From positions 12,125,501-12,189,500 of the forward strand of contig BSBM01000068.1 of NCBI GenBank assembly GCA_027924585.1: DNA of 64,000 bases, given 5' to 3'. Below the pieces are notes generated by a model. The model ran no database searches. It worked only from the letters and a program-made list of their open reading frames with translations, and was not told the DNA's origin. The stretch comes from Larix kaempferi. Its lineage: Eukaryota > Streptophyta > Pinopsida > Pinales > Pinaceae. Shown one piece after another: positions 56,040-64,000 of the stretch. The first letter of the stretch is position 1, and the number at the start of each line of letters is the position of its first letter. The position numbers and the translations under genes are program-made.

Positions 56040-57650
56040 GATTCCATGAGATTTTGCTAAGCATATAAGTATGGATTTTTCTTGTTTGTATGAGACATGT
56101 CAATACATAATATGCATACACATTCATACATAATGTTGTGTAATCTTCAAAGAACAATGATCAAACTCATTCGAAGTAGAAATGGCATAGCACAAATTTA
56201 CAAGTACAAAGTCAATGAGGAACAATATTTCTAATGAATAATTTCCTTGTACAAAGATATAATTTCTTAACATATTCTCATTGTTTTCACATATTCTCAT
56301 AGTCTCATTGTTTTCGCATTAAAGTGAACATGACCAAACCCACTGAATTGGAAACATGTTCTACATGTGATAGAGCCATATCCATGTATATCCATCTCTA
56401 CAGCTCGGCAATTGTGAGGAATTGTAAGAAAACCAAAATCATGACATCAAGTTCTACAACGTTTAGCAAGGATGGATTTCCTAGTTAGTGAAAATGGGGT
56501 GTTGTTAATGCCTCCACCATGAACCAAGTCTCCCAAACAATATGTTTTCCCCTTATGGGCCACTTACATGTGCTAGTTCTTGTACCTATGCTTGTGTTTT
56601 CATTTTGGGTTAGGTGTAGTCGAGGAATTTTGCAAGAATAGATACCCCTATTTGCAACTTCTTAGCTGAAAGGTTCCGATGTGAATGTTGCAAGATAACT
56701 ACATTAATTGTGACACTCATGAATTGGGGAAGGGAAAAATTGTTTCATATGGATAAAAGAAATCTAGTATGAAAAACATTCTACAAGCCGTTTGCTAACA
56801 ATATAGGTATGGATCTCTTCATTTTCTAGGAGATGGGCTCATAGATACTTTGCATATGGGTTCATACACACTATTGCTCAATTTTTAAAACACAGCGAGA
56901 AAAATATTGAGGAGCAATGTCATAGCACCAATTGGAGAGTACAAAGTCAAGGAGAAACAAGATTATCTAATGAATGATTGCCTCATGCAAAGACTCATTT
57001 CTTAACATATTTAGGAAAAACAACTTTGCTTTCACATTCAAGGAAGCATGATAAATCCCACTAGAATGGAATCCAGTTGTAAATGCTATCAAACCATACA
57101 AATATATCCATTTTATATCTTGGTGATTCTAATAAATTCTAAACAAACCCAAAAGTATGACATCAAGTTCTACAAGGTTGTTCTAACTTATAGGTATGGA
57201 TCTCTTCATTTTATATTAGATGGGTTAATACATAGATTGTCTATGAATTCATACACAGAGATCTGCAATTTTCAAAGCACAATGAGCAAATCCTTCCGAA
57301 AAGCAATATCATAACCCTGACTTAAAAGTGCAAAGTCAATGAGAAGCAAGATTATCTATGAATAATTGGCTCATACAAAGATATACATGCATAACATATT
57401 AAGGTGAAACAACTTCATAGCTTTCATATTCAAGTAAGAATGAGAAAACCTGCTAGAATGACATTAAGTTGTAAATGTCATTGAACCATATAGGTGTATC
57501 CATCTCTACAAATTGGTGATTCTGATAAATTCTAAGCAAACCCAATACCCTGATATCAAGTTCTACAAGGTTTTGCTAAGGATCCCCTCATTTTTTAATC
57601 ATACACATCAATACATAAATCACCTAATAATAGTCTCATACACAGTGCTA
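56040..57650. repeat. Old tandem array, period about 350-390 bp
   Basis: Landmarks GTATGGAT(CTCTTC), CATACACA, CAAAGTCAA(T/G)GAGAA, ATTATCTAATGAAT and TTCTACAAGGTT recur near 56068, 56460, 56808, 57190 and 57575, giving four to five diverged units. No coding potential. Confidence 0.7.
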
Positions 57651-57654
57651 ACTA

Positions 57655-57949
57655 TATAATATTTGGTTGAGCTTATTAAAACAAGCAATGATGGAAACAT
57701 GCATTTAACATTGAATTACATATTTAGACCATTCACTGATAAATGAAGTGTGATCCATTGTCTCAGGAGGAATCTCCTTCATCATAGAGGGACTTTTCCT
57801 ATATGATATTTGGTAGAGCTTATTAAAACAAGCAATGATGGTAGCATGCATTTAGAGTCAAATTACATAGTCCAAGTGACTCAATGATAAATAAAGTGTG
57901 ATCCATTGTCTCATTAGGAATCTCCTTTAGCATAGAGGGACTATACTTG
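57655..57949 (-). repeat. Tandem duplication of the SAT 3' end, about 148 bp
   Basis: 57650-57797 repeats 57799-57949 with clear divergence. Both include GAGCTTATTAAAACAAGCAATGATGG as separate phrases and the stretch encoding the K-E-I-P-N-E-T-M-D-H segment. Confidence 0.75.
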
Positions 57950-58375
57950 CCTCCTACCAATCTTGCAGGAATTCCAAGAGTTGTGGTATAACTAGGCACT
58001 TCAATAAGCACAACCGACCTAGATCCAATTTTAGGCCCCCCCCCCGCAATCCTAATATTCTCCAAAATAGTAGCCCCTACCCCAATCAACACCCAATCTC
58101 CAATATTGGGATTCCTATCACCCCCATATTTCCTAGTCACCCTAATGTCACATGGTGCAATATGGATACATTATTCCTAGTGGTGGACTTCTCGCCCACC
58201 ACAACCCCTGTGGCATGATCAAAGAACACCTCTTTGCCAATTCTAGCAACAAGATGTATATCCATTACAAAAACCTCAAATAAATTGCTCTGTATTGCAA
58301 GGACCAATGAAATCCTCCCCTAGCATATGTGCAACCCTATTGGTCTAGCAGTACAAGAAACCTTCAAATTTTAAC
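57823..58375 (-). pseudogene. Serine acetyltransferase fragment (cysteine synthesis)
   Basis: The minus strand gives N-R-V-A-H-M-L, LAIQSNLFEVFVMDIH, RIGKEVFFDHATGVVVGEKS then S-I-L-H-H-V-T-L-G, a frameshift near 58140, and GGDRNPNIGDWVLIGVGATI, SVVLIEVPSYTTTLGIPARL and MDHTLFI. These are the left-handed beta-helix and C-terminal tail of plant serine acetyltransferase, which makes O-acetylserine for cysteine synthesis. The His in the D-H-A-T-G motif is kept, but H-G-V-T-L-G is H-H-V-T-L-G. The N-terminal half is missing. No introns are seen in this stretch, but too little is left to tell a processed copy from an old genomic fragment. Confidence 0.82.
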
Positions 58376-58805
58376 AAGCATTGAGAATATGAAACACAAG
58401 CTGCATCCCTTTTCCCTAAAGGCCTTAATGTCTACAGGAAGAAGCTTGTAAAATTGTCAACAATGAGAAACACAAAACTCCACAACTTTGAATATTATTG
58501 AGAACAACTTGTACATATGTCAACTTGGGGAAGCATTTTTTTGGATGCCAAAAAAACTTGAAATTGGATTTTTTTTAAATATTAATAAAATTTCAAGCTA
58601 ATGTGAATGGGCATAAATTTAACTTGCAATGACTAGCTTGGAGACTTGTTGATCACCTGAATTCAAGAAATACATAAGACATGTCTCTTTTGGAAAGGTA
58701 TTAAATGATGATGTTGATTTATTGATAGAGAGAGGGTTGGACGAACCACTTTCATTAACATTTGGCATATAACAACACAATAAATTCAAACAATAAGACA
58801 ATATT
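58376..58805. other. No gene recognised
   Basis: AT-rich, between the serine acetyltransferase relic and the tandem array. Nothing coding is supported. Confidence 0.4.
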
Positions 58806-61800
58806 CATTATCGTGTCCAATCCCTCAAGTCCCCAAGACTTGGATACATAGTTCCATGGATACCCTTGCAAATTAACACATGTTTCTTTAAGGCATTGTT
58901 TATGGTTTGGGATGCCTCAATGGTTTATTTAGGGATAAATTCATGCTCTTTCCCTTAGAATGTCATTCCAAGGGAAACAAGACATATATATTTCTTAAAC
59001 CCACCTAATTGAATTGGCATCCTTAATCATAGACCAATCATACCCTCAAGGGGCCATGTGTAGTTGGTGAAGGAAACCATCTTAGTCTTTGATGGATAAA
59101 ATATTTCTTTAGGGCTCAAGGTTCAGGTCTCTTCCACTGACCATGTCTAAGGCCCCAAGACCTGGATACAAATATCATTGGATACCCTCGCAAAGTCATA
59201 TGTGATGATTTGAGTCATTGTTCATGGTTCCATATTTCTCAATGGTTTATTTAGGGCCAAAGGCATGGTCTTATTCTTAAGAGAATCATTCCAAAGGCCC
59301 TAAGACACTTACATACTTATCAAAACTACATAATGGTGTTAATATCCTCAATGAGAGGCCAATTATACACTCAAGATGTCATGTGTGGCTTCTTGAGGCG
59401 ATATTATTATCCTTGGATGTCTAGAAGATTCTTTTAGGGTTAAATGTTCAAGTCTCCTCCCTTAACAATGTCGAAGGCCCCAAGGCCCCAAGACATGGAT
59501 ACATAGTGGGATGGATATCCATGCAAGGTAATGCATGGTGATATAGAAATTTTTCATCACTCTAGATTCCCAAATTGTTTATTTATGGTCTAGATGCCCC
59601 AATTCTTTCTTTGGGGCCAAAGACATGGTTGTTTTCCCTAAAAAAACCTTCCCAAGGCCCTGATACATGTAGATACTACTCAAAACCACATAGTGGAAAT
59701 GAGATAATCAATCATAGGCCAATTATACCCTCAAGAGACCATGTGTTTTTAGTAGAGGCAATATTCTTATGATTAGATGGATAGAAGAATCATTTAGATC
59801 TTGAGATTGAGGTGGCCTCCACTAACCATGTGTAATCCCACAAGGCCACAAGACCTATATACATAGTGTCATATATAACCCTCTGAACTAATCAATGGTG
59901 CTTTAGGTAGTGTTCATGGCTCTACATGCCTCAAGGATTTCTTTAAGTCCAAAAATATGGTCCTCTTCCATGGAGAATAAATCCCAAGGGATTAAGACAT
60001 GTACATACTTCTTAACACCACACAATGGTAGCAACATCCTCAATCATAGGCCAATTATACAAATTAGGAGGTTGTGTATCATTGGTGGAGGAAAACTTAT
60101 TACCCATAGATGGCTACAAGATTCCTTTAGGGGAAAAGGTTTGGGTATCCTCCACTAACCATGTCGAAGGATCCAAGTCCACAAGACTTCGATACATAGT
60201 ATAATGGATACCCCTACAAAGTCATGTATTGTGATTTGAGGAATTATAATTCATGGTTATATAACCATGTACATGTCTAAGGCACTAGTACCCATACCTA
60301 GTGCTAAAAAAGTCCTAATGGCACACATATCTCAATTTGAGGGAAAACATGCTATCTGGAGGTATTATACATTGAGACATTATTATTGGCCTTGCATGAC
60401 TAGAGATTCCTTTAGGGGATAAGGATTTGGTTTCCTCCTTTGACAATGTTGAGGTCCCTAAAATCATATCTAATGATCAAAACCTCCTAAAGGCGATGAC
60501 ATCCTCTCTTTGAGGCCAAGGATATCATAGGCCAGTGATGTGCGTTTCTTTAAAATATTTTTCATGGCTCTGGATACCTCAATATTCCTCTAGGGAATAA
60601 GGCATGTGATTCCTTCCTTAATTATGTATAGAGCCTCAATACCCCTAACTACTATTCAAAACCATCTAATGGCATAGACATCCCTACTCTAACACTAAAT
60701 ATACTCTCAAGAATACATGTGCGTTTCTTCAAGTTGTTCTTCTTGGACATAGATTCTTAAAAAAAAAATTAAGGATTAAGGCCCAAGTTTCTCCTTCAAG
60801 AATGTCTAGGGAACCCAAAACCCATACTAGGTTCTAAAAAAATTCCAATGGCACTAATATCCCCACTTAGATGAATAACATGCTCTTGGGAGGTCATTTA
60901 TGGTGGTTGTAGGCATTGCTATTAGCTAAAGATGCCTAAAATTTACTTAAGGACCTAAGTCCCACTCTTTTCTCCCAAACCATGTCCAAGGTGTTGAGAC
61001 CTATAATTAGTCTTAAAATTCTCTCTCTTCCACAAAAACCCCATTCAAAGGCCAAAGATACCATGGAATGGTCTTTTGTAGTTGTTCAACATGACATTCT
61101 TGACTATAGATACCTAGAGGCATCCTTTAGGTCCTAAGGACCAATTTTCATTCCTTAACCATGTTTAGGGCCCCAATACCCATACATAATGCTCAAAAAA
61201 TGATTAACAATGCCCATATTCTGACTATAAGGACAAATATCACCTCAAGAGGTTAGCTTTGGTGGTTGGAGACATCATTGTTTTACCTTTAGGACTAAAA
61301 GTTTCCTATATATCCCAATGAATGCCCAAACCAACCATGGTTAATACCTCAACACCTAAACCTAGTGCTCAAAAACTCCTAATGGTTCCCATATCTCCAC
61401 TTGGTGGCCAATGATACCCTCAGGAGATCATGTGCGATATTTCAATGTGATGTTATTGTCCCTACCTACCCATATCCCAACTTGGAGGAAAATGATACTA
61501 TGAGGAGATCAAATGCAATGGTTCAAGGTGTTGTTCTTGAAGTAGGATGCCTAAAAGATTGTTTTAGATACTAAGGATTAGGTTCCTCTCTTATCCATGT
61601 CTATGGTCCCACGACCCATCCTTGGTGCTAAAAAGATTCTAATGGTGCCATTTTACAACTTAGAGGCCACATATCCTACATAGAGGCCATGTGTAGGTTA
61701 ACAATTTATTCATAGCACTCCAGTTTCAAAGGCTACATTTTAGGACTAAGGTTAATGTTTCATCACTCTATCTTGGTTTAGGCCTTAATATTTTCACATA

Positions 61801-63590
61801 GTTCTCAAAATACCGTAACGGTTCCAATATGATCCGTTGAGGGTGAAGGATCCCCTTGAGAGGCTAGTGTGTTTGTTAAAGGAATTGTTATTAGCATTGG
61901 AAGCAAAAAATAGCCCTTTAGGGCCTATGTCCTAGGTTTCCTCCATTCACTATGTTCAAGGCCTTGTGAACAATACCTTGTGCTAAAAAATTCATAATCG
62001 TGTCCACATCACCATTTTGAGGTCAAATATCCCATTGATAGGTCACGTGTTTTAGATTAAGGAATCATTATTGGGACTATATTCCATTAATATGAATTGA
62101 GTGGATTAGGATTAGGAATTGTCTACTAACCACGTCAAAGGCCCCAAGACACATACTTGGGCCAAGTATATGTATGCTCAACAAGTTGATGTGTGGTTGA
62201 TCAATGCATTGTTCTTTAACCTAAATGCATATAACTTTAATTTACGGAATAAGGCCTAACTTTCATTCCTTAATCATGTTCTAGGCATAGAGACTCATAC
62301 CTAGTCTCCAAAATCTTCTAATGGCACTTGCATCCCCACTTGAAGGCGAGGATAACCCTGAGAGGTATTAGGTGGTGGTTTGAGGTATTTTTGATGGCCA
62401 TGAGTACCTATAATATCTATTTGGATTCATGTCCCCACATTTCTTCCCCAAACCATGTCAAATTCGTTGAAATCCATACCTACTCAAAATATTCCAATGG
62501 CTCCCTTAGCCCCACTCAAAAGAAAATTATACCCTTGAGAGTTGCTATGTTGTAGCTTGAGTTGTTGCTCTGAGCTTTAGATAATTAGGAGCTTCCTTTA
62601 TGGCCTAATTTTTAGGTTTTCTCCGCCAACCTCACTCTCATCTTTGAGACCCATACATAATGTTGAACAACTTCTTAATGTCATCAACATCCCACTATTA
62701 GGTGAAGGGTATGTTTCAAAGGTCGTTTCTGGTGGGTTGAGGTGTTGTTCTTAGCCCTCTATGCATAAAAGTTTCTTTTAGGGTGTAAATAAAATATTTT
62801 ATGTGCATACCATGTTCATAATACGGAGACCCATATCTACTATTCAAATCCTTCTAATGTAATTAATATCCCCACTAAGAGGTGAAATATTCCCTTGATA
62901 GATCATGTGTGGTTATTCAAACCATTGATATGGGCCTTGGGTGTATAGAATGTGCCTTTAGGGCCTAAGACCTAAGTTTCCTCCATTTACCATGTCAAAG
63001 TCATCGAGACCCATGCCTATTTCTCACTTCCTCCTAATGGAATTGGTATCTCAACTCATACGTCAAGGATACCCTCAAATGGTTTTGTATAGTCATTTGA
63101 AGTGTCTTTCTTGACCATATATTCCTAAATAGTTCCTTTAGGATCTAAAGTTCAAGTTTCCTCCCTTGTCCTTGTTTAGGGCCCCAAGATCCATACCAAG
63201 TCCTTACAACCTTGTGAATTCCACCCATATCCCTATTCTAAGGTGAAGGATCCCCTCGAGAATTCATGTCTTGTGGTTGGAGGTGTCTACATCTCTATTA
63301 GCCTTGAATACCTAAATGCATCATTTAGTGCCTAAGGCTTGGTTTCCTCCCTTAACCATGTAAATGACTCCTAGTCCCATCTGTACTTATCAAAATTTCA
63401 TAATAGTATTGATATCCACACACATACGCTAAGAATACCCTCACAAATCCATGTAGAGTGGTTTGAGGTGCTTTTATTGGCCATATATGTTTATAAGATT
63501 CTTACACGAATTAAGGTAGAAGTTTCCTCCGTCAACTATGTCTAGGGTCCCGAGGCCCTAGATAATATTCAAATCTTCCTAATGGAACTA
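58806..63590. repeat. Long, diverged tandem array, period about 180 bp
   Basis: The landmark ACCATGT(C/T)(T/A)A(A/G)GGCCCC-AAGACCCATA recurs about every 180 bp, for example near 60442, 60623, 60801, 60979, 61158, 61337, 61770, 61950, 62130, 62455, 62630, 62808, 62985, 63170, 63355 and 63535. Between landmarks each unit has CTAATGGCA, ATATCCCCACTT, GAGGCCAA.GATACCCTC, TCATGTGTG, TTTGAGG and CTTTAGGGCCTAAGG. About 26 units fit in 4.8 kb. Units are heavily diverged from each other, so the array is old. It contains no genes. Confidence 0.85.
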
Positions 63591-63809
63591 ATACCCATCA
63601 AACAATTTGATAATTAATTATTACTATTAATAAAAAAGTTATCATTCAAATAAATTTAAATTTCAACTTCAAAACACTTTTATCACCATCTTTATAATAT
63701 TAATAAATTAAAATTGATTATCTTTGATTATCTTTCAATAATGATTTTATAAAATGCATATATTTATTTATTTGAAATGACAATAATATAAAAAATAAAC
63801 AATTGAATC

Positions 63810-63869
<60 letters not shown>

Positions 63870-64000
63870 GTTATATATATGGTGCAAAACTTGGTATTAA
63901 AAACATTTATTTGCTTGAATAAAATACAAAATAAATCATTGAAGTGGGTTGTTTAAAAAAATAATTACTTGTGAATTTGTTTTATGGTTGGTGCAAACCC
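63591..64000. other. AT-rich DNA with (TA)n at 63812-63866
   Basis: Very AT-rich, with about 27 uninterrupted TA dinucleotides at 63812-63866. The short region before it repeats TTATCTTTGATTATCTTT. No gene. Confidence 0.7.

Noticed and set aside
62328-62555. 75-codon frame in the 180-bp array
   Set aside because: It spans more than one repeat unit, is not kept in neighbouring units, and has no domain.

Overview
The window looks like repeat-dominated nuclear DNA of a land plant. It is AT-rich, has very few intact genes, and carries Ty1/copia and Ty3/gypsy LTR elements with initiator-tRNA-Met primer sites, plant-type LINEs (DUF4283, endonuclease, reverse transcriptase, zf-RVT, RNase H), GT..AG introns, a plant SRC2-like C2 gene and a plant-type serine acetyltransferase relic. 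The density of old nested elements would fit a large genome such as a gymnosperm, but the species is inference. The only gene that looks intact is the C2-domain/Pro-His-rich protein at 13188-14102.

Layout. 1-1800: a GAT-type satellite followed by CT-rich DNA. 2.0-9.8 kb: degenerate DNA with a copia relic and duplicated segments. 9.86-12.6 kb: a foldback element, an RNase H scrap and a 5'-truncated LINE. 12.8-14.1 kb: the C2 gene. 16472-43802: one LINE on the minus strand, flanked by an 18-bp target duplication and split by two later insertions. These are a 9.3-kb DNA transposon (17728-27070) and an 11.8-kb copia element (30823-42653), which is itself split by a gypsy element (35273-39724). 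44-49 kb: decayed gypsy and AT-rich DNA. 49.4-55.9 kb: a GA-rich tract interrupted by an LTR element with 2016-bp LTRs and almost no interior. 56.0-63.6 kb: two old tandem arrays (about 380-bp and about 180-bp periods) around a serine acetyltransferase pseudogene. 63.6-64 kb: AT-rich end.

The most interesting object is the 9.3-kb transposon. It has 26-bp terminal inverted repeats with one mismatch and a TTTA target duplication. Removing it plus one TTTA restores the LINE reading frame, which fixes both ends. It carries two divergent genes. On the minus strand is a DUF7869-type protein with three Asp-containing motifs and an acidic tandem-repeat N-terminus, probably the transposase. On the plus strand is a multi-exon gene that fuses a ParB-like domain to a bacterial-type beta-class DNA N6/N4 methyltransferase. 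Between them lies a GC-rich block of about 600 bp packed with palindromes of one family. Both genes in this copy are broken by stops and frameshifts.

A second unusual point is the LTR element at 50430-55554. Its primer-binding site is not the usual 12-18 nt but an antisense copy of roughly 66 nt of initiator tRNA-Met, including the anticodon arm. The first ATG of its internal ORF is the complement of the CAU anticodon.
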